DNA of 64,000 nt from Reticulitermes speratus. Its lineage: Eukaryota > Arthropoda > Insecta > Blattodea > Rhinotermitidae. The stretch covers positions 17,650,733 through 17,714,732 of the forward strand of contig JAJKFL010000039.1 in assembly GCA_021186555.1 (NCBI GenBank), given 5' to 3'. Shown piece after piece: positions 11,034-21,845 of this stretch (position 1 is the stretch's first letter; each line of letters begins with the position of its first letter). A program made the translations under genes and the position numbers. A model generated the notes under the pieces. That model saw only the letters and a list, made by a program, of their open reading frames with translations. It was not told where the DNA came from and did not search any database.

Positions 11034-11160
11034 ATATCCTGAGCCAGTGAAATCCAGTTCACACCCGCCCTTCCCACGCGCTGTTTAAGGTAATTTTGAT
11101 AGTATCTTGCCATCTGATCCTAAATCTCCAAATGGTATTTTCCTTAGCGTTTTCTGACTA
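11034..11160 (-). mobile_element. LINE 3' fragment
   Basis: The minus-strand translation gives RVGRAGVNWISLAQDM, equivalent to the GxGxDWIxLAQDRDRW segment near the C-terminus of the LINE family seen at 7549-8005. Short and decayed. Confidence 0.5.
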
Positions 11161-11204
11161 AAACTCTGTATGCGTTGCTCATCCCTCCCGCCCTTTGTTG
11201 TTGT

Positions 11205-11275
11205 CGTCGTTGTTGTGGTGTGGTGGTAGTGGTAGTGGTAGTAGTAGGCGTAGTATTAGTAGTAATAGTAGTAGT
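11205..11275. repeat. GT/GTA-rich simple repeat
   Basis: Interrupted GTTGTC, GTGGTG, GGTAGT and AGTAGT triplets. No other signal. Confidence 0.85.
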
Positions 11276-12099
11276 ATTCTTATAGTCTTAGATATTGGGC
11301 TGAAATTTCCAAGAAACGCGATTTTAAGTCCAGTTAAATCAAGCGTCTTTTTACACGTTTCATTATAATGTTTCTGTTGTTAGTGAATTCGGTCAGGAAG
11401 TCTGAAGGGAAGAGGTTTAGATGGGAGGATAATATTAAAACGATCTTAAATAGGGTTTCATGATGTGGGCTGGATTCAGGTAGTTTATGACAGGGCTCAG
11501 TGGGGGGCTCTTGTGAACCCAAAAACAGCGCGGCACTTCATGACTAGCTGAGCGACAACTAGCCTCTCAACATGAACTCTGCTCTGTGGAGTTATTTATC
11601 TGCTTATTTAATGTATTTGAAATAGTAACAGTGAGATCGGCGGAACATGTTACAGAAATGGAGTGGGGATTGGACTGAACTGGTGTAGGACAGGGTGCGG
11701 TTGTGGGATAACACTTCGGGTGCGAGAAACAGGGAGTACAGGGTGTCCAGCTTAAAGCGGTACCAGCTCAGAGCTGCACTGCTGTATAGCGGCCGATGAC
11801 GGACCCCGCTCTGCAGTCCCACGTTAACACAGGAATAGACGCCGTAGAGCGGACGACATCAGTTGCTCTGTAGCGGCCAAAAACACCGTCAGCTGTGCAG
11901 TATTACCACCTGAATAACTATGCATTTCTCAAGGTTAACCGTGCACCGTTTTGATAGTTAACTAACAAAAGAGTCTGTTAACGTATTTAGTGCATTTTTC
12001 ATTGTTTGTTTTTTAGTTTTTATATTTTGATAATAGGTTTATAATATTTTGCCAGAAGCAGTAGGCTCAACAATCAGTGGCCGAAGTTAGTATCCTAAG
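11276..12099. other. No gene seen
   Basis: No recognised element. Somewhat GC-richer at 11640-11890, but no open frame with family features and no splice-bounded exon. Confidence 0.45.
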
Positions 12100-12235
12100 T
12101 TCGACGATATAATTTTACATCTCAACATCTGAAATTAGACAGTATAGTTTTACTGTGCATTATTCGAAATTACAGAACGTAGTTTCACCTTTCAACATTC
12201 GAAACTAGAGAATGTAGTTTCACTATCCTAAACCA
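12100..12235. repeat. Degenerate 35-bp tandem repeat, four units
   Basis: Units start at about 12100, 12128, 12163 and 12198 (spacing 28, 35, 35). Each reads roughly TTCGAAATTA, a short AG-rich part, GTAGTTTCAC, then CAACA. Units 3 and 4 are the most alike. Confidence 0.7.
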
Positions 12236-12721
12236 AGTAATGGAGTTTCGCCTTATTCCTCTTCAGTCCAAAGGAAAATCTTTCGTATTCTTCGTGACCT
12301 TGAAAACCGAAGGTCGGTTCCGTCATGGGGGCGTGGATTAAGTAATGACCGATAAAAATGTTTATAAATAAAAGTAAAACGACAATCCAATGAGGATGTT
12401 GGCGCGTGACCTAGATTTTCCCAGCTACACGTGTACTAGACAGTAACACTGCTCTGTCTCTCTCTTTCGCGTCCCCGCTAGCCCTCGTGTTTTGGTGCCT
12501 TCTGCGGGTTCAACGACCGCTCTGCTGCTACAATCAATGCTTTCCGATATATCTGCTCCCTTTGCCTGAGCCTGGATTGGTAGTCTCAGATTACGTACTT
12601 TCTGTTTTAATGATACATCTGCACTTTTTAGAAAATATTCATAGTCACATTGCACGGAGATATCACTTGGGGAGACACATATTCCCTCTAGAACTTATTT
12701 CAATCAACCATTTGAAGCCCA
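12236..12721. other. No gene seen
   Basis: Opposed frames at 12425-12655 (minus) and 12487-12828 (plus) have no recognisable domain. Nothing else was noted. Confidence 0.4.
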
Positions 12722-12866
12722 ATGGTTACTTTATATACCACCGGGTTCTATGTTCTGCCCTCAGACTGTATTTCTGTGTTTTGTATGGATCTCAGAACAG
12801 ACAGCGATATTTTCCTGCGCAGCATTAACTGATTGGTTCTTGTAACCGAGACTGAGTGTGTTTACT
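12722..12866 (+). repeat. Unnamed dispersed repeat, copy 2
   Basis: Collinear copy of 6889-7046 (see there for shared words). It lies just upstream of a SINE insertion. No coding potential. Confidence 0.5.
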
Positions 12867-12893
12867 GCACGGTACGAGTTGTATCTCTATATA

Positions 12894-13132
12894 AAAGGTA
12901 AAGTTCACCCTAGAACAGGCCATGAAGGCCCAGAGGGGGAGTAGAGGTATAGCTCTACTCTTTCTTTAACCTCGGCACTAGATGGGGGTGGGTGGTCAAC
13001 GCCACGCCCCGGCCGCTTTACCCCCGGGAATGACCCGGTACCCATTGTACAAGAGGCTGGGTAGGCCCCAGGGCTGGTCTGGACGGGTGCTGAAAATCTC
13101 GCCTCCACTGGGATTCGATCCCCGGACCGTCC
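12894..13132 (-). mobile_element. SINE family A, 5'-truncated, perfect target duplication
   Basis: Flanked by an exact 14-bp direct repeat TGTATCTCTATATA (12880-12893 and 13133-13146). The element reads, on the plus strand, AAGGTAAAGTTCACCCTAG, GGCCCAGAGGGGGAG, TAACCTCGGCACTAGATGG, CCACGCCCCGGCCGC and GGGATTCGATCCCCGG. The last is the complement of a tRNA-like B box, so the SINE points left. The tRNA head beyond the B box is missing. Confidence 0.9.
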
Positions 13133-13146
13133 TGTATCTCTATATA

Positions 13147-13545
13147 GTTCAGGTTAATCGTAGTCTCTAAAGGGTTAAAGTACATAATAAGAGCTTGCGT
13201 TTTATAAAGAGGCGCGAAATTTAATTTGCATACATGCTCAGAAGAAACTTCTTATCTAATCCCTCCAGAATTACAGAAAAGGTAATTGTAATTTGTTAAC
13301 CCTGTCGATAGGGTTTTAGAAAGACCCAAAATAATGTAAAATTGCTTACTATTTTCTTGCTGAGTTTAGTTTGTGAAACGAATACCAGTTTTTTCATTTA
13401 TTTTTCCCTGATAAAAAGTGATAAGTTAATAATCTGAATAGAAGGATGACTGGGAAATTACTTATCTTATTCGTATTTTAACGACTGTCAGTAACTCAGG
13501 CTTCCATAGCCTCGAATGATTGGGTAATAGTGAGTAATAAATTGG
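13147..13545. other. No gene seen
   Basis: AT-rich DNA with nothing recognised. Confidence 0.5.
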
Positions 13546-13549
13546 AAAG

Positions 13550-13690
13550 GTGTGGAATGAATTGGCCGTTTCTGAGGAGCTGAGGAAAACCACGAAAACA
13601 TGTCAGGATATTTGGTGTCCCAGTCAAGATTCGAACCAAGCGACACCCGAATGCAAGTCCCAAACTGTTTCTTGGTATACTTCTTCTGTT
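13550..13690 (-). repeat. SINE family C fragment
   Basis: GAGGAAAACCACGAAAACATGTCAGG followed by AAGATTCGAACCAAGCGACACCCGAATGCAAG. This is the GGAAAACC...GATTCGAACCC...CGAATGCAAG layout of a common arthropod tRNA-derived SINE. GATTCGAACC is the complement of a B box. Related fragment at 32222-32335. Confidence 0.5.
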
Positions 13691-13824
13691 GTCATATGCC
13701 GAAGTTGTTGGACAGAAGGGACCCGTGTTTCTTAACGTGACATCATGTTCATAGCAGTGAAAGCGATGGCACTGTTTTATTTGCAGAAGTTATGTAGCGT
13801 TGAATGAGTTCATCATGAATGATA

Positions 13825-13895
13825 AACGTGTAAGGATTTGGAAGAAATCGATAATGACCTATCTGAATGCGGGATGCTGGGATTCGTCTGGAGAG
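13825..13895. repeat. SINE family C related piece
   Basis: GTAAGGATTTGGAAGAAATCGATAATGACCTATC resembles the 5' segment seen at 8567 and 24448 (GGAAGGAAGCGA...). Short and diverged. Confidence 0.3.
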
Positions 13896-14055
13896 AATGA
13901 GATAAGTCACATAAATCTGTCACGATATCTGATCATCCAGCCAAGTGGTAACATACTTTACAATACAAGTCTAAAGCCTTACCACCATAATATTTTGCTC
14001 TGTTTCATTCTTGTTTATTACAATACCAGTATGTGTCATCCGTAAGATCTACGAG

Positions 14056-14405
14056 TATCTCAGTGCAGACATGTATCTAGTATCTCAGTGCAGACATGTA
14101 CCTAGTATCTCAGTGCAGACATGTATCTAGTATCTCAGTGCAGACATGTATCTAGTATCTCAGTGCAGACATGTATCTAGTATCTCAGTGCAGACATGTA
14201 TCTAGTATCTCAGTGCAGACATGTATCTAGTATCTCAGTGCAGACATGTATCTAGTATCTCAGTGCAGACATGTATCTAGTATCTCAGTGCAGACATGTA
14301 TCTAGTATCTCAGTGCAGACATGTATCTAGTATCTCAGTGCAGACATGTATCTAGTATCTCAGTGCAGACATGTATCTAGTATCTCAGTGCAGACATGTA
14401 TCTAG
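14056..14405. repeat. 25-bp satellite, exactly 14 units
   Basis: The unit TATCTCAGTGCAGACAT plus GTATCTAG repeats 14 times in 350 bp. All units look identical except unit 2, which has TACCTAG for TATCTAG. The array stops abruptly into TATCCTCAATGG. Such homogeneity means recent expansion or conversion. Confidence 0.97.
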
Positions 14406-14970
14406 TATCCTCAATGGAAGCCATGCTGAAAATTTGTTTTTAACTTCAGTTACCAAGGTTCATACTCGTGTAAAAATAAAATATCCCTAATTATATTTCC
14501 CGAGAAAGTAGGTTTCTAGTAGCCAATTAGTATGTAAGTGAATCGTTCAAAGCACCTGTTTAATCGACAAAAATGTAACATGCGGTAAAAACCACATTTC
14601 TTTAAGAATAATTTAGAATTAAGTCAAAGGCTGCCTTCTAAAGTCGAGGTTGGAGGATTTGGCAGTTCCATGCCTCAGATGCGATAATTTCCCTCACCAA
14701 GTATGGGTCTGTAGTGCCTACCTACGTGCTTACTTCACTTTAATGACTTATCGTACTCATTTGAATATTGTGCACCGGTACACAACGTACGAGTATTTAT
14801 ACGAACGTATTTAACGTAATGCAGTTTAAATATGCACCACATGACACAGACCTGATTCCTGTCATGCCGTGTGACAACATTCTTCTTGGGTAGGTCTTTT
14901 GGATCTATAAGTACAAGAGAGTAGCAACAGGTTTCATAAAATTTCATAATGAGGGGTTTCATAGTGTGTA
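14406..14970. other. No gene seen
   Basis: AT-rich DNA. A minus-strand frame (14735-15103) overlaps the LINE fragment that follows and has no domain of its own. Confidence 0.45.
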
Positions 14971-14976
14971 CCCTGC

Positions 14977-15190
14977 ACCGAATATTGTAAGGGTGAATAC
15001 GAGATGAGAATGAAATGGGCGGGACAGGCAGCGCCAATGGAGGAGATAAGAAATGAATGTAACATTTTGGTCGGGAAACCCAACGCGAAGAGCCCGCTTG
15101 CAAGCCCTAGGTTAAGATTGGTTGACACAATGAAAGTGAATGTTATGCTACAAATAGAGTATATTCATATGGCTCAGTATTAGGTCCGAT
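14977..15190 (+). mobile_element. LINE RT C-terminal fragment
   Basis: The plus-strand translation reads RMRMKWAGQAAPMEEIRNEC then NILVGKPNAKSPLASPRLRL and VDTMKVN. This parallels the RRLRWAGHVARM...LVGKPEGKRPLGRPRRRW...DNIKMD segment that ends many insect LINE proteins. 5'-truncated. Confidence 0.75.
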
Positions 15191-15319
15191 GACTGGACTA
15201 TGTGAACACGGTAATGAAACTTCGTGTTTCATTAAAGCAGGAGTCTTGATCATTTGAGCATCTATAGCCTTTTTGTAAGAAAGACTCCTCAGCCTCTTAT
15301 TCAGTAGATACAAGGAGCT

Positions 15320-15470
15320 TATTTACCACGCGGTAAAGAGGCCGGGGCGTGAGGCTGACCACCCACCTCATCTAGTGCCAAGGTTACGTATGCGTAGAGC
15401 TATACCTGCACTCCCCTTCTTATCGTCACGGCGTGTACAGGGACAACCTGTACCTTTGCTCTATTTCCTG
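15320..15470 (+). repeat. SINE family A, degenerate, opposite orientation
   Basis: CGCGGTAAAGAGGCCGGGGCGTGAGGC, TGACCACCCACC, CATCTAGTGCCAAGGTTACG and TACCTTTGCT occur in the order of 60690-60949. The head is missing. Confidence 0.6.
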
Positions 15471-16912
15471 TGCAAATCGTCGGGTCAGCAACTGGTCGCT
15501 ATCCAGAACGCCGATAAATGACCTGGCATTTCACACCTGCAAAATCTCATACTACAGAATACGTAACTTTTGTCAGTCAACTGTGTGGAGCGATTTTCTT
15601 GACTGAGTTCTTCGAGGTTTTGCTGTCTCTCCAAACGAATCTCAGGATATGACGCATCCATACCTACTCATCTTGCGTGGTAATCTTACCACTTTATTCG
15701 ATCCTAATCACCTGTGTAGTAGGAACAACACCTGACAATAACATGCATCAATTTATCATTGTCTTTTTGCATTCTACTTCATGCCTCTGCCAGTGTCTCA
15801 GACCATATAGCGTTGAGGGTGGGCTGTTTTGTTGTTGTTATAATATCAACATAATCATTATCATTACCATCATAATTAACCCATTTTGTTTTTATTTCGG
15901 ATGTAACAGTTCGAATCTCGACCTTGATCCCGTCTATGCTTCTGAAGCAATTTTGTGGTTTTCCTCGTTCGCTCCAAACAAACAGTAAGTGTAATTACAC
16001 AGCAGAAGTTTCCTTTCAAATCCTTACCTACTCCACATTCGACAGTATACAACCTCGAAATCGATAGGCCTATTCGAAAGACATGCTTGTTTTGCTAACG
16101 TACTCTGGTGTAGATTGCGAAGAAAAAACATGATGGCCGCAAAAACAATAGCCTATAATTTTCTGGAAATCGTATAACTGGGGCGAAGCGTGTGAAAATC
16201 TTTATGCAGGAACAGATACTGTACTAAACACTTTTTTAAACAAATATAAAGATGGTTACGGGCGAATATTTGAGGTTACGTCCGAAAATAACGTAATAGA
16301 AGTTTGAATTAATGGACATTATGCACTTGGATGGATAATATAACTTGTATAACTAATTTATAGTTACGATAGCTTCACCATGCTCAATAATATGAAGTCG
16401 TAAGTCATCATGAATTATTCTCACAGCTATGGGATTCATTCCGTATTGAGTATCGGTAGTGAAGGTCAGGAACACGCGAAGGCCATTGACAGCAAAGTCA
16501 TGAAATCCTGCTGTGCTGCTAGTAATAAATATATAAATAGTGCTGAGATGACACACGTGTACAAGTTGCCGACTGACCTAGTTGTTACCGGCGTCGCACG
16601 CGCCCGCCCGCGATCCGCTCAACCGTTCGCGTAACTACCGCTACTGCCAACACACAGAAATGCTGCCTTCTGAATTTGAAAATAACTAGTAAAATGCTTG
16701 TTGAAACTGAACAGCAAACGCAAGAGGCATAATTCTAAACAGCATTGTTCTTTGTATTATTTTCTCATATATTTTAGAGATAAAGTAATTTTCTTGTGAG
16801 CATACGAGCGTGTTAATTATCGTGTGGCTGCTGTGCACTAGTCTTATGTCTTACGCAAAAAGGGGTAAGAATACAAATTTTAATTCAGTCTCATTTTTTG
16901 TTCGTCTTACAG
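15471..16912. other. No gene recognised
   Basis: Mixed AT-rich DNA with a short TTG/ATC-rich simple run at about 15830-15890. Frames at 15677-15988 and 16353-16634 have no family features. The pyrimidine-rich end of this stretch forms the acceptor of the candidate exon at 16913. Confidence 0.4.
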
Positions 16913-17003
16913 TTTAAAGCGTAAAATCCCTGTGAACACACTTGAAGAACTCCGTGACTTTGTTATGAAGTCAAGAACTTCCCCATTTCTCAAGAACAGG
17001 CAG
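16913..17003 (+). CDS. Candidate orphan internal exon, unknown protein
   Basis: A 91-nt segment bounded by a pyrimidine-rich acceptor (TTTTTTGTTCGTCTTACAG ending at 16912) and a strong donor GTAAGAAT at 17004. One frame is open throughout: one base completes a codon, then 30 codons (16914-17003) beginning LKRKIPV, continuing LEELRDFVMKS and ending FLKNRQ. The other frame from the first base stops at once (TTTAAAGCGTAA). The peptide looks like a charged amphipathic helix and I do not recognise the family. No partner exon was found on the plus strand nearby, so it is either part of a gene with very long introns or a chance match of splice signals. Confidence 0.35.
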
Positions 17004-18130
17004 GTAAGAATAAAATACGTTTTATTTTCCTTCTAGTTTTACGTCATATAGTGCACTTGATGTGACTGACACTCGACTTACCATGGTTACGGGGTTTCCG
17101 TGGAAAACATGTGAAGATCTGAGTTACTTGCGATAGCACCGGCAGATAGCAACAGTTCGATAGATGGAATGAACGTTTAATTTGCTGTCAGCATCCGATT
17201 GTTGGCATTAAAATTTGGTTTGTGAGTGAAGCCACGCCCGTATTCAGATTAGCGCATGATTATTGCGTTAAGCTCATATAGAAGTGACCGGAAGACGTGG
17301 AAGAAAACGTAAGCAGCTACTGGATGGTCTAAAGGAGAATGATAGGGCACTATAAATTGAAAGAGGAAGCACTAGATCGCACTGTGTGAACTCGCTTTGA
17401 AAGAGGCTATAGACCTGTCGTAAGACGCACCACGGAATGAATGAATGAATGAATGAATATGTTATATAAAAACTGTGCTCTCTTCTGCATCATGCTGTGC
17501 AAGTCTCGCCAAGATACGAGTATTCTAATGCAATAAGAACTTGAGAATTATTCCTACAACTTTTAAGAAATTGGTGTCTTCTTATACGGACAAAGTCACT
17601 TTGAAAGTTGTTGAGCTTAAAGTCATATTTCAGAAGTTTGAAAGCAGCTGTTCAGTAAACATGAAATATATAAACCATTCTTCCACGAATCTTGTTCATG
17701 CGTATTGTGAGCACTTTTCCAGACCTTTCGGTATAAATCTTGGCGTGACACACACACGCACGTGTGTGTGTGTGTATGTGCATGTGTGCTTGTACACGTA
17801 TATGACACTTAAAGATACAGCTATTTAGTGTGGAGATGTCATTTTTAGTAACACAATAATTAGCCTGATAGTTTATATAATATCCTTTATGTTGTGCGAT
17901 TGCATAAATTTTAGGCGAGTAATTTAGTTCACCACACAGACGAAATAGTTTGGCGTATTTTTTTCTCATGAGACATGCCAGGTCTATATATGCGACAATA
18001 TTTTGATTTGAAATACTTGTCTACATGTTTACTAACCTTTTTCACTATGTGGTAACAACAGAAGGATCGTGTTAAGCCCTATTCTTTCACGCTACTGTTT
18101 TTATTTTAAAGTTATGCTACTTAAATTTTA
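17004..18130. other. Unassigned, with (GAAT)n and (GT)n runs
   Basis: Contains (GAAT)n at about 17437-17458 and a CA/GT alternating run at about 17748-17785. Frames over the GT run (17541-17969) are partly repeat artefacts. No gene recognised. Confidence 0.45.
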
Positions 18131-18672
18131 GGCGCATTCGCAAAATTACGAAACGCGACTATTAGCTTAGTCATGTCTCTCTGTCTGTCTGCCCGTCCGT
18201 ATATTCGTCCGTCCGCATGGAACAACTCGGCTCCAACTGGACGGATTGTCATGAAATTTGATATTTGAATACTTTTCGAAAATCCGCCGAGAAAATTCAA
18301 GTTTCATTAAAAATCTAACAATAATAACGGGTACTTTACATGAAGAGCTATGTACATTTATGATATTATCTCGCTTGATTCTTCAAGGAACGAGAAATTT
18401 TTCAGACAAAAGTTGTAGAGAAAATCAAAAAACACATTTCATGTTCAATAATTATTTTCCGATAATCCTGCCGTTTATGAGATAATATGGAAAAATCTGG
18501 TAGAGCCAGACATGCCACAGATGACAATATAATACTGCGTATGCGCTTTGCATGGTGAGTAACTAAGGCTACGCACACACTCGGAATATGTAATACTTAT
18601 TGCTTTGCCACAACAACAATGATTTTGCGAACGCGCCTCAATGTTACGTTTATACGTACATTGCCTGTCTTG
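18131..18672 (+). mobile_element. Fold-back repeat family, copy 1 (full length)
   Basis: Begins GGCGCATTCGCAAAATTACG and near its right side carries GATTTTGCGAACGCGCC (to 18637), an inverted match of the start. Similarity with copy 2 (23005-23505) continues past this to GCCTGTCTTGT (18672). Internally it has a CTGTCTGCCCGTCCG run, ACTGGACGGAT, CAGACAAAAGTTGTAGAG and CTCGGAATATGTAATACTTATTGC. No protein; a non-autonomous DNA element is likely. Confidence 0.75.
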
Positions 18673-19400
18673 TAAACATCAGTGCTATTTACTTACTATA
18701 ATAATTCATCACTTGTCCATAAAATTTTACCAGTCTTGTACATTTTATATGAATTGTAATTCATATGGCAAAATAAGTGCGTAGTACAGTATATACAAAT
18801 GTAAAGCATAACGAATTATGAAGTATATGAAAATAAACTGAAAAAACTGGCATACACATGTAACTTTACGGCCTTAAATAATACGCTAAGCCGCGAAGTA
18901 TTGAACTGTATGTTCAGCAGTGTCTGTCGCCTGAGCCAAGGCTCGAGCCCCGGACCGCAGTTTTACCGTGGCGTGACGGCGGCTGTGCCCGCCGATTCCA
19001 CGCGCAGGCGATCTGCAGCAGATCGATGTAGCAAGCAGACTCTCATGTTCTGTCGTACTGGCTGACAATGCTGCTGACGCTGCTCCACCGGTCTTCAGTT
19101 CTGCCTTCTCTTCAGTCGCGTGGGTACTTCTGTGCTTCATCTCGTGCTCATTCTTATTCCTCTTCTTCTGCTGCTGGTACTTCGGCTACTCTGCCTAGGC
19201 TTCTACTCCTGAGTCTTCTACCCTGCACTCATTTGTCCTCCTAATACCCTGCTGTGGCTGCTTCTTCCGCTAATAATTCTCTGATATATCGTCTTTTTCT
19301 GCCGATATGTACTATTCTACCCTACGTTCTCTGCTTCTAACACTTCTTCTCTTCTACCTTTCTTATTTTCCTTCTTCAGAAAGATCGTATTGATTATTTT
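18673..19400. other. Unassigned; possible tRNA-like SINE relic
   Basis: GC-rich at 18890-19140 with CCTGAGCCAAGGCTCGAGCCCCGG, which faintly resembles a reversed SINE head, but no clear A and B boxes. Then CT-rich DNA. No gene recognised. Confidence 0.35.
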
Positions 19401-19466
19401 GATAAGTGCCTTGTTGGTGATGATGATGATAATGATGATGATAATAATGATAATGATGATGATGAT
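19401..19466. repeat. (GAT)n microsatellite
   Basis: GATGATGAT and AATGAT triplets; gives a poly-Ile frame on the minus strand that is not coding. Confidence 0.85.
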
Positions 19467-19866
19467 GATGACACAAAAAGGAAGGCACTCCACATACAAA
19501 AGCAAAATTAGGAGAGTTCTTAAACAAAAAATGGGAAAGCAAAGCATGGACAGTATATTAGAAATATAGATAGATAGCTTATTAGTGAACACGGCACATT
19601 CCTGTGGCTATCGAGTTGAGAAATGAATGCTGACGAATGTCTAAATATAATGTTTAGTTTCTTCGCTGATCTTGTCTCATGGGTTAGATGTGAATTATGG
19701 TTTCTCTGTTGGGTTGTAAGGTGGCACAATAAGAAATTTTCCCAATATCTTCATGCATACTTCATGGTGAATGGGAAGTGAACGTGAAGATGTTCCAGGC
19801 AGTTAGCAGTAAAATATTCGTCTTCTATTGGCTGCCGGAGTAATAAGAAAGGAAAGAAGTGAGTAA

Positions 19867-19897
<31 letters not shown>

Positions 19898-20065
19898 ACG
19901 ATGGACAGAAAAAAGAAGCAAAGGGACGACAGAAAGAAAATGTAAATAATGATTACAAATAAAGGGAACAAGGAAGAAATTATGTTAAGAAATATAATAT
20001 GCCTCAATCTGTATTTTTTCTGGCTCTTTACTATAGGAAATCACTAAAAGTGTCAGTCGACTACT
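19467..20065. other. Unassigned, with (GAAA)n
   Basis: A purine-rich stretch with a clean (GAAA)n run at about 19868-19898. No gene recognised. Confidence 0.5.
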
Positions 20066-20069
20066 CGCC

Positions 20070-20230
20070 GGCCGCTCCTCACGGCGGCCCGGTTTCAATC
20101 CCAGGCCAGTCCATGTAGGATTTGTGTCAGACAATGCGACATTGGGTCAGCTTTTTCTCCGAGTACATTGATTTTTCCCCGTCAGTGTCATTCCACCAGT
20201 GCTTGCCCTTCATCTGTATACAAACGATTG
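20070..20230 (+). repeat. SINE family B, 5'-truncated
   Basis: CCCGGTTTCAATCCCAGG (B-box-like) then CAGTCCATGTAGGATTTGTG, CCGAGTACATTG, TTTTTCCCCGTCAGTGTCATTCCACC, matching the reverse complement of 23811-24074 in order. The A-box head is eroded. Confidence 0.65.
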
Positions 20231-20271
20231 TACATAATGTTGGCAGTTCACAGTCATTGAGTACATAAAAC

Positions 20272-20294
20272 ACACTCTCTCTCTCTCTCTCTCT
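20272..20294. repeat. (CT)n microsatellite
   Basis: Uninterrupted CT dinucleotides. Confidence 0.9.
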
Positions 20295-20998
20295 GTTGTC
20301 ATTATTCTCTGTTATTGTGTAAAATTACCCAATGGATTTCGGCTTAGTTTCGTCGCGTTCGTTTGGGGGGACATGGAAGTCTATTGAAAGAAGTGAAATA
20401 GTGTGGCAGACCAAGCGAAGGCTAGTCACATCAAACTACGAGTAGTTAGCACTTCTACGAGAAATTCTTTCCAGTAGAAAGAATTTAACAGGCCGTAGTG
20501 TATGTCTTAGAAGTGCATGTATGTTGGACACAGCGAATTCCTTCCCTTCACCCATTAACATTTTGTTCATTCTTTTCAATAAAGATGACGTATTTAACCG
20601 CCTGTCTCTCTATTCACAGGTTAAGCACCGAAACTGCTGAACTTGTTTGAATGCATCTTGGTATTTGGCTCGATACAAAATGTTGTAAAAATTCTAAATC
20701 TGGTCGGTATGTTTAGAAACCTACTTTACATGGAGCTCAAAAAGAACTTAATCCAGTTTCCAAAAACAAATGTAGTCTTACGAAGAGCTATTTCAAGGGT
20801 TGTTACAATAAAAATTATATTCAGATCGCAACTTTTGTTTGAAACACTTTTCGATGTGGTAGGTAAATATTAAACGAAATGCAAGGAAAAATAATTTGCA
20901 TGTAAATGGAGCTACGATATTTCGTTTTGTTAGCTTTGCAACGATAGACTATGTACATGAAATAAACGAACATCCTGTTAGATGAAGCACAGAATATC
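20295..20998. other. No gene seen
   Basis: AT-rich DNA. A CTCTATTCACAG acceptor-like site near 20608-20620 is not followed by a bounded open exon. Confidence 0.45.
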
Positions 20999-21380
20999 GC
21001 CTACACTAACTAACTAACTCCATGTAGCAGAGTCCTTCTTGAGAAGCTAGCAGGTTGTCAGCTAGTCAAGAAATTCCCCGCGTTTTATGGAACCCGGAGG
21101 TTCATTACCGCATTCACAAGAGCCCGCCACCTGTCCCTATCCTCAGCCAAAGAATCAGTCCAGGTCCGAGGCTTCGTTAAATGATTCGTAACTTGGTAAT
21201 TTTTTACGGTGAGGAGTTGTTAGCACCTCGCCCAACCCCCAAGCTGTAGGACCACCCCTTGTCGGCTGTCCGCGACTGCTTATTCAATGTATTCGCAGCT
21301 ACCCTCCATATCCCGAGGCCGTTCCTCCATCCGCAACCTGAGGACGCGCCAAGCCGTGGTGACAGGGACCCACTTATCGT
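20999..21380 (-). mobile_element. LINE 3' end with RT C-terminus, second copy
   Basis: On the minus strand the dispersed block (21374-21199) is followed by [20 protein letters not shown], a stop, NAGNFLTS, a second stop, then a tail ending in repeated TTAG. Same layout as 7549-8005 but with a deletion between the block and AEDRDRW. 5'-truncated. Confidence 0.8.
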
Positions 21381-21660
21381 GGGATATCGCCAACACATTT
21401 GAAACAAACGCATTTCATTTTTGTATATGGCGTCACCGTTCCCCTTTTATTTGAATTTGGCGTATTACCACGTCCATGTTTGGTCTCAACACGAAAATAC
21501 TCCGTCTTTATTTGCTTTGGAGTCCTTTTGGTTTTGATAAAAAGAAAAATCCACAGTCCAATAAAACTCATATAAAATACTCGTAGAATAAATTAGGTTA
21601 ATGAGCCGTTCATTCTTTATAGTTGCGTGATAAAACGCATGGGTCTATAGCCTATTAAAA
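21381..21660. other. No gene seen
   Basis: Short spacer with no recognised feature. Confidence 0.5.
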
Positions 21661-21845
21661 GTTGTACGTATGTATGTATGTATGTATGTACGTGTGTGTA
21701 TGTACGTACGTACGTATGTATGTACGTATGTACCTATGTATGTATGTACGTATGTATGTACATACGTATGTATGTATATATGTATGTATGTGTATGTACG
21801 TGTGTGTACGTATGTGTATATATGTATGTATGTGGGTATATATTT
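21661..21845. repeat. (GTAT)n tetranucleotide microsatellite
   Basis: About 180 bp of GTAT/GTAC tetramers with scattered changes. It creates Met-Tyr-Val-Cys frames on the plus strand and His-Thr-Tyr frames on the minus strand that are not genes. In this genome such runs can be LINE 3' tails (see 32840-33377), but no LINE is attached here. Confidence 0.95.

Noticed and set aside
14056-14405. CRISPR array
   Set aside because: The 25-bp units are contiguous with no spacers.
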